From contig CM021317.1 of assembly GCA_010645155.1 (NCBI GenBank), positions 10,194,441-10,258,440 of the forward strand: a stretch of 64,000 bases of DNA, in the 5' to 3' direction. Position 1 is the stretch's first letter. Every line of letters begins with the position of its first letter. The notes beneath the pieces were generated by a model, which saw only the letters and a list, made by a program, of their open reading frames with translations, did not search any database and had not been told where the DNA came from. Positions 28,497 through 40,933 of the stretch are shown here, in pieces. Source of the DNA: Tigriopus japonicus. Taxonomy: Eukaryota; Arthropoda; Copepoda; Harpacticoida; Harpacticidae. The position numbers and the translations under genes were made by a program.

Positions 28497-30026
28497 ATGA
28501 AACTCTTTGGACTTGTGCTCCTGTGTCTCATTGACTATACAATCTCCGGCGATTTTTACACAGAGCGCGCAGCATTATTGGAGAGTGAAGCGAATGCATT
28601 CTTGGGCTCGGAGCTGATCCTGTCTTCCAATGAAATAAAGGTCAATAATCATTTAATGACCTTGAAACACCAGGAATTGGATGCTGCCTTCGCATCTTCC
28701 ACTTACCCACCCGCTCAGAGCTTATTTGTCTCCAAATCCGAGCTTGAAGCCTCGCCCGTGTTTCAGTTCATCAAGGCCTTGCCCAAGGGAGGAGCAATTC
28801 ACACTCACGACATCTCCATTGCCTCAATCGATTGGGTTATTGCTAATCTAACGTACCGAGACAACTTGTGGGCTTGTTTTGAGTCGGGTTCATTGAGATT
28901 TGCTTGGACTTTGAACCCTGATGATTCGTGCTCTGAGTGGGAATCTCTGACCATTCTCAGAGAAAACTTGGGGAGTGAGGAAGTGGACTATCTTATCAAG
29001 AAGTACTTGGTCATCAATGTACCTAATCCTGACGAGCTCTACCCGGACATCAATGCTGTTTGGAGTGCGTTTGGATCGGCTTTGGGGACCCTTACAAGTT
29101 TGATCAACTATGAACCTGCCTTTAGAGACTATTTCCGACAAGCTCTTGTTGAATTCCAAGCCGACAATGTCCAATTGTTGGAGGTTCGGACAGTTCTCCC
29201 GGATGAGGTTTGCAGGAACCTGGATCCATGCAATAAACTCTCCCAAATCGAAATTGCCGCCATTTACCAAGAGGTTGCAGATGAGTTTATGCAAGGCAAC
29301 ACGGATTATTGTGGCACTCACATGATTTTTGCTCCATCAAGAGGGGTATCCGATGAAACATTTTCGGAATACATTCCCTTGGCTCAAACACTCATGGCCA
29401 ATCATCCCGGTTTCTTTGTAGGATTTGACTTGGTTGGTCAGGAAGACAAAGGTCGTCCTTTGATTGATTATGCCGATGCTTTGATTGCAGCTAAACAAAA
29501 CGATCCGAACTTGAAGTACTTTCTTCACGCCGGAGAGACCGATTGGCAAGGGGCTTCCACCGATATTAATATCATAGATGCTCTCCTGTTGAACACCTCC
29601 CGTATTGGCCATGGTTATGCTATTGTTAAGCACCCTGAAGCCAAACGCCTGGCCAAAGAACGTGATGTACCCCTTGAGATTTGCCCCATCTCTAACCAAG
29701 TTCTGGGCTTGGTTCATGACCTCCGGAATCACCCTGGCGCAATTCTGATTCAAGAGGGATTTCCTCTTGTGATTTCCAGCGACGATCCGGCTACGTGGGA
29801 CTTGAAAGGTCTCTCTTACGATTTTTACGAGGCCTTTATGGGAATGGCTGGCAGAGATATGGATCTCCGACTCTTGAAGAGACTTGTGCTCAATTCCGTA
29901 AAATATGCCGGCTTTGTAGATGAGAACAAGCGACAACTTTGCCAAGAATTGGTGTTGGGCAAATGGGACGCCTTTATGGCAGACTTTGAGTCGTCTTTGA
30001 ACGTTGAAGTCGAGCTGGTTCACTAA
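28497..30026 (+). CDS. ADGF: Secreted adenosine deaminase, ADGF/ADA2 (CECR1) family
   Basis: One intronless frame of 509 residues, close to the usual ADGF length. Hydrolytic deamination of extracellular adenosine (and deoxyadenosine) to inosine, zinc-dependent. A signal peptide occupies about residues 1-18 (MKLFGLVLLCLIDYTISG), followed by the ADGF-specific N-terminal helical region. Catalytic landmarks are all present: LPKGGAIHTHDISIAS (metal ligands His102 and His104), YFLHAGETDW (His344, Glu347), SRIGHGYAI (His372), LEICPISNQVL and ISSDDPATWD (Asp429, Asp430). Cysteines at 127, 144, 239, 245 and 272 suit a secreted protein. Family members act as growth factors by lowering extracellular adenosine. 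Convergent with the small membrane-protein gene 0.5 kb downstream. Lack of introns, in a region where other genes have many, could mean retroposition, though no poly(A) tract was seen. Confidence 0.95.
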   Translation: MKLFGLVLLCLIDYTISGDFYTERAALLESEANAFLGSELILSSNEIKVNNHLMTLKHQELDAAFASSTYPPAQSLFVSKSELEASPVFQFIKALPKGGAIHTHDISIASIDWVIANLTYRDNLWACFESGSLRFAWTLNPDDSCSEWESLTILRENLGSEEVDYLIKKYLVINVPNPDELYPDINAVWSAFGSALGTLTSLINYEPAFRDYFRQALVEFQADNVQLLEVRTVLPDEVCRNLDPCNKLSQIEIAAIYQEVADEFMQGNTDYCGTHMIFAPSRGVSDETFSEYIPLAQTLMANHPGFFVGFDLVGQEDKGRPLIDYADALIAAKQNDPNLKYFLHAGETDWQGASTDINIIDALLLNTSRIGHGYAIVKHPEAKRLAKERDVPLEICPISNQVLGLVHDLRNHPGAILIQEGFPLVISSDDPATWDLKGLSYDFYEAFMGMAGRDMDLRLLKRLVLNSVKYAGFVDENKRQLCQELVLGKWDAFMADFESSLNVEVELVH

Positions 30027-30100
30027 TGATAAGAGACTGGTTCCCCTGGTTCCTCACGCAAAATGTTAATCCTGTTTCCACCCAACCTTTCGTTTGGTAT

Positions 30101-30106
30101 AATAAA
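30101..30106 (+). terminator. Polyadenylation signal of the ADGF gene
   Basis: AATAAA in GGTATAATAAATGAC, about 75 bp after the stop codon. Confidence 0.6.
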
Positions 30107-30547
30107 TGACTTTACGAACCTTTGGCTCTCTCCAAACTCAACTCAAACTTTGGTTTGGTTTCCAGAAACTATTATTCATCAAAATTTCGAAAGTTTGAAG
30201 CCCAATCGTCTTGGTTTGAAGTTCTTCGTTTGAAAATCATCGAAACCTCTCAGAAGTTGGAAACTCGGGAGGTCTTCTGCGCGCCAATTTCTCACAAATT
30301 GAACCAACTTTTCCTGGCTGATATGATTGATTCTTAAATGGCTTCCATGACACTCGGAGGACACATTACTCAAGTCAAGGATATTAGTACAGTAGGGCTT
30401 CCTCATTGACTTTTTCTTAGAGGATCTCTCTAGAGTCGAAGTCGAATGGGTGTTTTTTTTTTCAAACAAGGACGTCAAAAATGAATGTTACAAAACGGCA
30501 ATATGAAATGGTTCCTTCTTGTTTGGAAGAACTTGTCAAACATCGTA

Positions 30548-33500
30548 TCACTTGCCTTTGCTCACAGTTTTATCAGTCTCTTTATCAATTGGATCATCGT
30601 CATTGGTGTATTCATCCTCATAATCGTCATCATTCCCAAGATTTGAACTCTTCTTTAGGCGCAATTCCGTGACTTGTTCCTGAAACAAAGGGACCATATT
30701 TGACAATAATCAAATTGCACTTTTTAATGGAAAGTATCAATGTTGAAATGCACATTTTGGGACTCTGTTAGTCGCTTTGTAAGTGGTAAGTAATTTTGAG
30801 AATGCTAATGTTTCAATGACAAATAAAAAGTTGGTGGTGTCATCAGGTAATGATATTGGATTATAAACATTTTCTTAACAAATTTTACATTTGCATGAAC
30901 CTGAGTTTACTGGTTCCAAGCGAAGCTTTGGGCATCTTTGAAAAACTGATCAGGAAATTCCCAATCATTGCCAAAACATCAAGTCAAGTTGGACAATAAT
31001 TCGGAAGGAATACGCAAATTCAACCTAACTGCAAAAAGCTGCTAGTGGTGAAATTTCGTTCAACTATTAGAACAAAAATCATTCAAACGAACTTTGCCAC
31101 CAACTGCCGAGGAAAGTTGTCAAACGCCGTGGAGCATAGATAAATAAAATAGAGATATCTCAATTTTGACGTCGACAAAACCGCCCTCTATGAGGGATTA
31201 CCTAACAACATTGGTAAAAATGATGGTTTCATAAGGAATGTCATAGAGTGCGCCACCGTGTTTGTAACGCAAATATCCTTTTTGAAGTTCGATTCTCAGA
31301 GTCAATTCAGAAAATACAGCCTGCGTCATCTAGAGGTCACGGATCTCCGCACTGTCACGGCGGTCTGCCTGCTTAGCTAGAATTGAGAAGTCTGGGGGTA
31401 GTTTGTGCGTGGAGTCAACTTTAAGTAAACAAACTCAAGCAAGCTTCCTAGAACGCAAGGTAGGGATTGGCAACTCCCTCAACAAACCAGATTTTCAGGC
31501 ATGGAGGATGAAAATGCGATGCTAATAGCAGTGTTTTTTGAATTGGATTAGTTTTTAAAAGAACAAAAGGATGGAAAAATAAACATAATTTGATTTTTGT
31601 TGTCCCCTTTTATTAACATTGCTCTGCATTAGGAGAAACCATGAATGAAGTTTTGATTGAAGTGGAACATTTTTTAGCAAAGATGGATCAAAAATGGACC
31701 ATTTGAAGTGCTATAATTCAGCAATTTCACCACTTAACTTCACCTAGTTTTCACTCAACAGGCATCTAAGTGTAAAACAAATATGCAAGGAATGGCTTTT
31801 AAAAATAATGAAGTTCTTCGGTTTTGTGATTTTTAGGTTCAGTTAAATGAAAATATATGTATGGCTCTACCGATTCAAACTCAAGAAACCATTTTTACTT
31901 ATTTTTACTGTAGTTTCCACCACACTCTTTGCATCATGATTCATCATCATCTGTAAATTTCAAACAGAAAGAAACCTTTTTTCTCAATTTTCAAATCCAT
32001 TTTTTTTTTAAATTTGAATGCGACCCAAATAAAAGGGTCATTTTTCTAAGGTGAAAGAGAGAGTCCAAATTTTAAAAAATTGAAAACGAGATATTTGCCG
32101 ACTGAAAAAAAACAGACCAACTATATTTGGTATATTCAATGACAAATTGAGAGGAAATAAACTTTTTTGGCCATATTTTTAACTTACAAGGTTCTTTTTC
32201 CGTTTTATCCAACTTATATTTCCGCCCTATAGACATGACTTTAATCGAAGTTAAGCCGATATTTACTGAAGGAATTTGGAAACCTTTAAGCATTGGGAGG
32301 CAATCTGTTGTGGGCCCCAAAATTTAATGTGTGTGAAAAAATTGCGAGTTTTTCATACGATTTCAAAGTCCAATTTCCCAGAAGTTGCTCTCCATATAGT
32401 GCAGCATTTAGAATGTTGGATTTAAGTGATCATAAATGATAGGAAAATATGCTTTGATAGTTCGCTTATGTCCAATTCTTAGTTTTAGGTCTCCATGTCT
32501 CATGTGACATGCTAACGTTTACTATCGCATCAAAAACACCTTCACAACTAATTGTCCATGTTTGAAATATTGAGTTATGGATTTGAAGATTACTAAAATT
32601 TGAATTTACATTTGAATAACACTTTTATTTATTTGACTCAAAAAGCAAACTTAAGATTTATAGTAAATTGAAAAACGGAGTAAGGGTCTACAAGGAAGTT
32701 TTAAACTAATGACCATGACTTGAAGCATACGTAGTCCAAATTTCAGACAAAATGACCTTCTGTGCCTTCTATGCCTGTGGAGACGGAGCCTAATATCAAC
32801 ACAGGATCGATGCACCAAATACTTTTCAATAGTGCCCCAGGAAGCACAAGGGTAGCTTTGAGGTTGTCCACACTCTTAGAGGGTGTTCCACGGACCTTGC
32901 TCTCAAGAGGATGCGGTGCGTCTTTTGTGTTATAAAGTTAGACTCCGTCCCCATGCTGTTTTGAAGGCCACAGGGGGGGGGGCACTTAATGGTCACCCTG
33001 TAGGGCGACATTTTGGTTTTGGTAATGGAATATTTGGATTTAAATGTGTGCATTAGCATTATCGCTTATGCTACTTTAAATGAAATGAAGTCATGGATTA
33101 ACTGCGGATTTACCTCTTCTTCAAAAGCATCATTGCTTTCATCGACATCCTCGTCCCAAGGGCTTTTCTCGTTCATCTTGGCTTTCTTCCTCCCGGACTT
33201 CATCTTGGTGCCATTTTTCATTGGAGATTGGTGATGGCTCTCCGCATCAATTCCCGTCAGCTTCTTATCGTCGTCCTTGGAGTTGATTCCAAAATCTCGT
33301 TCGTCCGGAAACGGTAAAGGAAGATTCTGATCTTGCACAAAGACGCTTTCTTTGCCCAAGGGTTTCTCCCGATGTTGAAAATTGACCCCTTGATGGATTC
33401 CACGGTCTCGAGGGAGCTTTGATGATTTCGAACTGGCAGGAAATGCTGCATACTGGATTAAAACTAACACGATGCCAACAACAAGTATGGATATGACTCG

Positions 33501-33551
33501 TTGTAAAATGTGCGATACATTCCAGTTCCTCATGGTTAAGAGAAGAACCAT
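30548..33551 (-). CDS. Small signal-anchored protein with acidic C-terminal tail, function unknown
   Basis: Two exons: 33551-33114 and 30679-30548, joined by a 2.4 kb intron with GTAAAT donor and TTTGTTTCAG acceptor, phase 0. This gives 189 residues (183 if the ATG at 33533, with the better context, is used). A single hydrophobic segment near the N-terminus (VISILVVGIVLVLIQYAAF) without an obvious cleavage site suggests a type II membrane protein. The rest is hydrophilic: a Lys-rich patch (KMKSGRKKAKMNEK), then Asp/Glu-rich stretches (DEDVDESNDAFEEE; NDDDYEDEYTNDDD) and a short polar end. The topology and acidic DDY tail are loosely reminiscent of Golgi GOLM1/GOLIM4 proteins, but the coiled coil is missing and I do not claim homology. 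Additional exons inside the large intron cannot be excluded. Confidence 0.6.
32826..33003. repeat. Possible Tc1/mariner-superfamily end
   Basis: Reading leftward from 33003, CTACAGGGTGACCATTAAGT followed by a CCCCCC tract looks like a mariner-type terminus (TACAGGGTGxxCCATTAAGT class). A partner end was not found. It lies in the intron of the signal-anchored protein gene. Confidence 0.35.
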
Positions 33552-35355
33552 CAAGTGCAAAATTTGATTGAGGCGTCGTCGCAAGTGTGCCGGTGAATGT
33601 TGAATATTCGAGCAAGTATTATATCAAATGATTTGTTTTACGTTGGTTTTTAGTCAATGCATGAATAGGGCAATAGAACAAGATTCACGACCAATCAGAA
33701 CAACACTGGATTTATGAATTGTAGAAACCTTGAACTCATCATTGTTTTGCCAACCGTCATTCTTGGGCATTTTATACTTGCTTTAAAATACACAAAAAAA
33801 CTCGAGTGATGCAAGATCATTTCATTTCATGACTTCACTTTTATCATTTAGCTTGAGTTGATCATTAGCATCATTTTTTCACATTTCCGAAGGTTATTTG
33901 AAGAATGGACAGGGTTATTTCATCAAAACCAATCCAGAGAAAGTTTTTCAAACGATATTCTACGAAATTAACGATTTTTTACCTAAATTAATGTTTAACG
34001 TGTTTGCTTTTATCATCAAAATTTTATTTCCTTTCGGATTTGTAACCAAACTATTCCATCAAACTTAGAATTGAAGGTTCTTTTAGACTCATGTTTGATG
34101 CCATTTCCTATCCATTTGATAAGCAGAAAATACAAAAAGGTCCCTAGAACCATGCTCAATTACTATAACTTGCATAAAAAGTCCATTAATCCCTGAATCT
34201 GTTACATCTCGGTTATATTTGTGTATGTTTTTTTTCAAAGTGGACGAATAACATCAACCCTGAAAAAAACTAAATAATCAAGTCTTTCCGTCCACGTTAC
34301 CCCTTGACAAAATATCATTCATTTACCCTCACCTAGAGAATTTAGAGTAACGCAAGAAAAAGCGTCTCCTATTATTTTGATGACTTATTCAAAATTTCGT
34401 CGATTTTGTAAAACCAAACTTATCCCAATCTCCATGATTGGTTGGATGAAAGAAGGAAATAGAAGAAGAACATGGATGTGACGGGTGTCATGTTTGGACG
34501 GAGTCTCTTCATTTCCAAAACTCTCATGATGGGTTCGCACCCACTTCCACCCCTCCCATGAACGACAGGAGGATCCTTAGCGAGAGATCCCCTTTGGACG
34601 ATTGGATCCTTGGATCTCGCTTGCCTGGCCTTCTTTCTTTGATGATCTCCGTCTCTGTCGCCGTACTCTCGTTAGAGCCTCCAAAATCGTGTCTGCGTCG
34701 TCTTCTCGGTTCTCAGTTGGCATTGGAGGATCTCAGGAAGAGGCAGTGGAGGAACAAAACTGGGAGTGAACGGAACTGTAACGTCTTACGGGATAAAGAT
34801 AAGAAGCTATGGTAAGTGTTGTTATATTTTTTTCAATTCCTTGCTAGCTTTTTTTGGACTCCGTTCTATTTCCACAAGTGAACGTGTAAGCAGGATTAAC
34901 TTTTGGCCACATGGAACGAGCGAAAAGTTGATATGGGAGCGTGCAGAGCTGGATAGAGTGGCAATCTAGCCGGCCAAATGACCCTTCAAACCCCGGGAGA
35001 TGTCTTGCAGTTGCTAGTTTGCGCCTTCTCATCTCGTAACTCAAAGAAACTTCATCAGAACAGATTCAAAGGCTTTAGCACGAGCTACAACATACATACA
35101 CGAAGTTGTTACAACAAAGAGAAACCAGCTTTTAGATTTGGGCACGAAGAATTGAAAACGGAATAGGGTATCAAGGACAAAGGAAATTTTACTTCAAGAT
35201 TTACTGTATATCGGAACAATCGAACGCTGATAGATCGATTATCAAATGAACAAAAAAAGCCCTTTATGATGTTTTTAGAATTTTTTCACATTAGAAATGA
35301 CCAATGTATGAGTTCTAACCTCGTTACTTATTACTAGGGCCTAAAAAATATGTAA
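33552..35355. other. Intergenic, no confirmed gene
   Basis: An ATG at 34558 opens an 85-codon frame that runs through a strong donor-like CTATG|GTAAGTG at 34811-34817. Composition is locally GC-richer. It could be a 5' exon of a plus-strand gene, but no partner exon was identified. Confidence 0.35.
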
Positions 35356-35495
35356 AAAATATGTTTTGCTGTGGAGCGGAAATCCTAGACGTTTCCCAGC
35401 GTAGTGTCAGCTGATGGCTGACGAGCGCGATCGTCAGCTGACCTTAGTCCTTCAAACGTCTGGAATTTCCGCTTCACAGCAAAAAAAAATATTTC
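35356..35495. repeat. Hairpin element with 40 bp arms
   Basis: The left arm 35356-35393 (TTTTGCTGTGGAGCGGAAAT..AGACGTTT) pairs with 35454-35495. The middle holds a second, inner palindrome (GTCAGCTGA..TCAGCTGAC with GCGCGATCG). A two-tier foldback. Confidence 0.75.
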
Positions 35496-35888
35496 CCGGG
35501 ATCTTACTGTTTAATAAGAACTCACATTTCTGAGCCACTTATTGATTCAAACTGATTTTTTATTACAGAAAGAAACTTGGTATGTTTTCGGAATATGTGT
35601 GATGATTTATTGAATCATAACTATTAGAAGAGCTTTCACTGGCTGAAGTGAAACAAGAACAAAGCTTAACTCGGAAATAAATCAGGATTACTAAAAACCC
35701 GCCAAAGAACACGGCGCTGTTTCTTGCAAAATAGCAGATAAAGTAACGTTCAATTTGTTAAATTTCAGACTTGATCATGAACATCTAGCATCTCTCTGGA
35801 GACGTCCTTGACTAGATAAATGCCACGGAATGTCTTCAAGTGAGATTAGGAATGGCGAACTATTGGTAGGCCGATAGGCCTCTGGAAC

Positions 35889-36675
35889 TCTAGCTTACAA
35901 AACCACCCCGCAATGCGAAGCGCAACCTCGCGTGAGCGAGGAATGAAAAGGGTTTAAGAACCAACTTTCCCCCGGAAACTCGCGTTATGGTAAGTTCATT
36001 ACGAAGACAGTTTCCCCCAGATCTAAATGGGGAGTTTTATTTCACCTATCCATTACACAACTTGAACAACTTAAGAATGTCTTAGCTGTCCTTGGATGTT
36101 CCCAAACAAAAAGACATGAAATAAATTCGAAGATGGACCGTAATTTCCAGAACATGAATTTATGCCAATGTGACACAACCTATAACAACCTCGATTTCTT
36201 ACAAAGGTTGGCATTTCTTAATTAAGTTCAGGATAATATAAGGATGGGTTTCATAGTAAGTTCGAAGATATTTATAAGTTGTCCAAGTTTGGTTATAGAT
36301 GAGCTCGGGAAAAACGCCATTTTGTTGTTGATAATTCAAGGAATGGTAAGATATTGTTGAGTTGTTAAGTTGTAATTGTGCAATCGACGAGTGCGATAAA
36401 ACTGCCTCTTTTTGGGACAGGGGAGAGTTTCTGGATGAAATTTGGTTCTAAATCCCTTTTCAAGAGGAATTTGCGTTCAAGTAGGCTATTCTTAGGTTGT
36501 TCAAGTTGGTTAAATGGTAAAGGCTTTATAAGTCTTTACGTAAATGGATGAGTGCAATAAAACTCCCCATTTAGATCTGGGGGAGTTTCCGGGGGAAAGT
36601 TGGTTCTTAAACCCTTTTCATTCCTCGCTCACGTGAGGTTGCGCTTCGCATTGCGGGGTGGTTTTGTAAGCTAGA
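35889..36675. mobile_element. 787 bp MULE-like non-autonomous element with 9 bp target-site duplication
   Basis: Termini are TCTAGCTTACAAAACC and its exact complement. The first 93 bp of each end match with about one mismatch, and the homology resumes (CCCCAGATCTAAATGGGGAG) after a 30 bp insertion in the left arm. Both sides carry the direct repeat CTCTGGAAC (35880-35888 and 36676-36684). A degenerate extra copy of the arm lies inside at about 36390-36480. A 9 bp duplication with long inverted ends suggests the Mutator/MULE class; Merlin (8-9 bp) is an alternative. No transposase is encoded. Confidence 0.85.
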
Positions 36676-36684
36676 CTCTGGAAC

Positions 36685-37873
36685 AAATCCAAAAGTTTCG
36701 CCCAATGAGGCTTAACCTGGAACCACTAAGCTTTTCACAGTATAATATTGAATGGAGTTTATGAAAGTAGGAACTTTTGGGAAACTCTACTGTACTTGTA
36801 AGGGCGGTGAGCGTTTTACCACAAAAGGGCAAGCTCGTTTAAACTATGCTTTCTTCAAAATGTAGCTTTGAGAAGGCTTGACTTTTCACTCGGGCATTCG
36901 ATTTAGCTTAGAATCTAAATACGTAGCCTACCCAACACAAGCGAGGTGTCATGTGCAAAATTTATTTTCCTCCTTTAAATTATAGTTCTTATTGCTAGCC
37001 TCCCACTCCGGAAAATTGAGAGGCTTTTAGCATGCGCTGTTTGGAATCACGAATCCCAAAAAAGAGGGAAACTGTCGTTTCTGAAACCTTTGCAATGCTT
37101 GCTCGTTTTTTAGTTTCAGTGTGTTTGTTGGAAATCAAAATTTCGGTTGTCTCGAAATTAGATTCATCACTTTAATTACCAGGCCTGCTGAGACCAAAGT
37201 CGAACTATGGCTTTGTTTACGGTCGTAGGTTTTTTATGACGGAGCCAAAACGCCCAACGCCATTCGTTTTTATACCTTCGTGAATCCAGAAGGACTGTGC
37301 AAATTTTGGCCAAAAAAGAGCCTAAGGTCTGACATGCCAAAAAAACGCCCCTTTTAGTGTTAAAGACTCATGAAAGAGAACCTTTGTTCCACGATTTGTG
37401 TTCATTATTCTAAAAGGTTTTTTTCGACGTGGCAAACCCTCCAGTCCAAGGTAAGAGAAATGAGTAGTTTTTGAAGGCTCCAATCTTTGGTCAGTGTCTG
37501 TGACAATGGCTTTCGTGTAATTAAGGTTGTTTGGGAGACCTGTCAAGAGCAGATTACGATTGGCTTCTCTGGATTTCCATTTCTGGGAACGGTTCCAAAC
37601 GCAAAATGGAACCACGGATCCGTTTCCACTGGGTGTGTGTGGCGAGGGGATGGAAAGGCGAGGTTTGATTTGTCTTGATTGAACTCGAAACACGATACAT
37701 CTTGAAAAAAGACAACTGAATTGGAATTCCCAAAAAAGTTTTTGAACTCTGAGGTTTGTTCCGTAATCGTAATGTTGAAAAAGACTTGAGAGTCGCTTTG
37801 GACTTCAGAATATGACTTGCACTTCACCTTTAAGAGTGCCATAGCCGACAATTAATTTGTGAGTTTTTAACAC
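36685..37873. other. Intergenic, nothing recognised
   Basis: Overlapping short frames on both strands between 37322 and 37851 lack motifs or splice logic. Confidence 0.4.
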
Positions 37874-38207
37874 TAGTGATGGACCGAAAGAGCTCATAAC
37901 CGAAACCGAAAGTTTCGGCCGAAAGAGGGCTTAACCGAAACCGAAACCGAAAGTAGTTGACTATAAAATTGCATAAATACAAAATTCACTTTAATAATTA
38001 AATTGCCCATGTGTTCGATGTTGGGCAGTCGCAAATCTTGAAAAATCGGGAAACTTAAATTTCGGAGGTTTTTGGACGAAAGTTTTTTCGATTTTGTTGC
38101 CAAACTCCATCCTTTATAGTGCATGTCTGCTTTCGGTTTCGGTAGGCATAACCAAAACCGAAACCGAACCCGAAATTTCGGCTAAAAGCGCTTTCGGCCC
38201 ATCACTA
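37874..38207. repeat. MITE with CCGAAAC-rich ends
   Basis: TAGTGATGGACCGAAAG at 37874 is inverted as CTTTCGGCCCATCACTA ending at 38207. Subterminal arrays of ACCGAAACCGAAA occur on both sides. Size 334 bp and termini fit a small hAT-like MITE, but no matching target-site duplication could be seen. Confidence 0.7.
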
Positions 38208-40933
38208 AATGTGATATTGTAGGTTAGTGTTTTAAGTGAAAAATCTGACTTGTTTCGCCTTGCCATGGCGTCTACAGTCCAACAACTTCTTTGTTTTTTT
38301 GAGAGAACTTTTCAATGAGTCAAAATCAAACTATTCATTGCTCTGCAAACTTTCTGCATTTTTCAATGATCTTATATAAAACTAAAGGACATGTTTGGGC
38401 CAAAATTTTTTTAAAATGTTTTTGCCGGTTTATGTATTTTGCCTTGCAAAGCTTGCGTCATTTTAAACCTCGCCCTCAATCTAAACCCCTCAACTTTACC
38501 ATTTCTTGAAGGGCCGATTCTCAAGAACCAAGTGCAATTGAATTCAGTAACTATTTCACCTTTTTCTATTTGTAAAAATCGTCAGGCACACGTCAGAAAG
38601 TGATTGGTGCCATTAACAGCCAATGTAATTGAGAGCAAAGAAAATGGGACCTGATTGCACGATTTTGAGAGCGATCCCTTCTTTTCCAATTTGAATTGTC
38701 AATGCATCATGGGTGAGCTATAAATATTCAAATATTTTCCTCGACGATTTATCTTCAAATGCGGGTGCCAACGGCCCAAACATCATTCCTCAAACTAGAA
38801 GGCAACCTCTCCGATGGATGTTGAAACAAAAATGACGAGAGCGTGTACAAGATTGATTTTAGTATACCCTTTCCCGTGGAAATTTTCTCTAAAGAATATT
38901 CTTCAGACCGGAGTTGCACAAAGTAATGCAGAGGATGTATAACTTGGGCCCTAAATCCCACATCAACCGATTACCCCAAAGGCAAGTAAGTAGGCAAGCT
39001 GACATCTAAGGTCTGGTCCTTTACATCTCTGAGTCCATTATTCATTTCCTATATGAAAGACTTGATGTTAAGAAGCGCAGAAGACTCAACCCATGGAATC
39101 TCAAAGTCATTCCAGATCTCTTACCCAAAATTCAGCACCACGGAATAAATCATCCTGACCCTTCAGATTTGGGGATCTCGTTTGGAGCTTTCTTCAAGTA
39201 CTGCATATTCAGACAGGCACTCGAGGCCAAGACCTCCATCTTTCGTTCGTTGGCACAGACCCTTCTCAATAATGAATCCAGAATCGCTTCATTTCCAAGG
39301 AACCCTCTTTCCTTTCCTTTCGGTTAGGCTTGTATCGCTCAAACAAGGTCGGTTTGGTATCTTGTTTTCCCCAGAGCCTCTTACTCTCTTACTCACTAAC
39401 CAACCAACCCAATAGCAGTCATTTGCTTTGGCTTATGGTAGACCTGTTACTAATTAACTCCCAACTACTATGTATATCAAGCACCTCAGAGCAAAGCATA
39501 TTCACATAAACGACAGATATCGACTCACAGATGAGGAAATGGACTTAATGAATGCCCAAGTAGGCACGTTCGGATGATACGTCTGGGATTTTCGTAAGGG
39601 GGTCTCGTTGAGGTCCAAGATATACTATGAATCTCCACTTTAAGGAAGGGTGCTCAATGTTCGATCCAAAGAGGTTCAACGAAATGAAAGGGGAAGGGAG
39701 GGAGTGTGCAAGGTGCCGGGTTCTTCCTTCGTGTTCCATAAACATAAGAAAGAGAGTATCTTTTTCAACCATTGCAGGAGGGAGCACGAATCTTGGTTTC
39801 TGGGTGGAGACACCACCTCTTATGGCATGGCAGATCTCTGTCACACTGATTGAAAAGTCCGTAGCCAGAGCTTGCTGATGAGCCAACACAGGCATTTTGG
39901 AAATTGGAAACGTTACTTAGGAGAGGCTCATACTTGCAGCATAGCGATATGTTCAAACTACCAGTCACAACAAAAAACGCTTTACGTAAACTCAAAGGCA
40001 AAAAGAAAGAAAAAAACTGCCTTTTATATTTGCCTCTCGAAGTTGAAATTTGTTGAGATATTAGTGAGGTCCTTCGAACCAGGGCTATATTTACTTATTC
40101 GTACTCCATTTTGTAAGATTTATATTTTTTCCACGAATATAGTTGTCTATGGGACGTGATAGAGAATCTAAAAGAAAAAGAAAACTAAACATTGTGCCTT
40201 GTGTACATTAGGACTCTTCAGCAAACTAGGGATTTCCTCTCTTTTACCTCGAACAAAAAGCCTGGAAAACGGGAAGCCATACACTGTATAAAGTAGGTAC
40301 CAGAACAGCCAGTTCTTTGACTTTTCACAATGAATGGAAAAGACCCTCGCTCACTTTTGTCAGGGCCAGAATTCTTAAACACTTCGTTACGGAATTCTTG
40401 TTTCTAGCCTGCAACGCTCAACAATCAAAGTAATACAACTTTAGAAGTGAGAGACAACTATATCACTATTTATCTCCCCTCTTTCCTGTAGCTGACAGCT
40501 CTCCTTTTGTGTAGCACCTACTGTACTATTGGTGGGTGGGACTCTCAAAGCTTTCGAGAGATGGAAGAGACCCCTTTCTATTCCATTAAGTTATGTTGTA
40601 GATATCATCCCACAAATGCATACAACCTCGCCCAAACGGCCACAAAAAGAGGGTTCAGTCCCATTTGTGCACTTCATGCCTCATTTCCCAACCCATTGTA
40701 CTCCCACCTGAGCCATTCACATCAGTGGGGGAAATAAGAATACTTTTCCTCTACAACTTGGACTCGTACTCAACTCAAAGTCAGTGTTTAGAAACTTCCG
40801 AAGCTCGTCCTCACACTCAGAATCATCCATGATAAAACGATGTGCAGTATAATATCTTTATGGCATCAATTTCAGGAGACATTGAACGCCCTTCAGTGAT
40901 CCAATAGTGGAACCAGCGATCATTTTTGGCGGA
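38208..40933. other. Intergenic/5' region of the SLC7-like gene
   Basis: No confident exon. A splice acceptor ATCAATTTCAG at 40865-40875 precedes the first coding exon and is followed by an in-frame TGA (40883), so a 5' UTR intron is likely and the promoter is further upstream, not identified. Confidence 0.4.

Noticed and set aside
31285..31300. GTTCGATTCTC resembling a tRNA B box
   Set aside because: No A box at suitable spacing and no cloverleaf could be folded by eye.
39545..39895. 116-codon minus frame with overlapping plus-strand frames
   Set aside because: No recognisable domain, splice sites or consistent coding strand.
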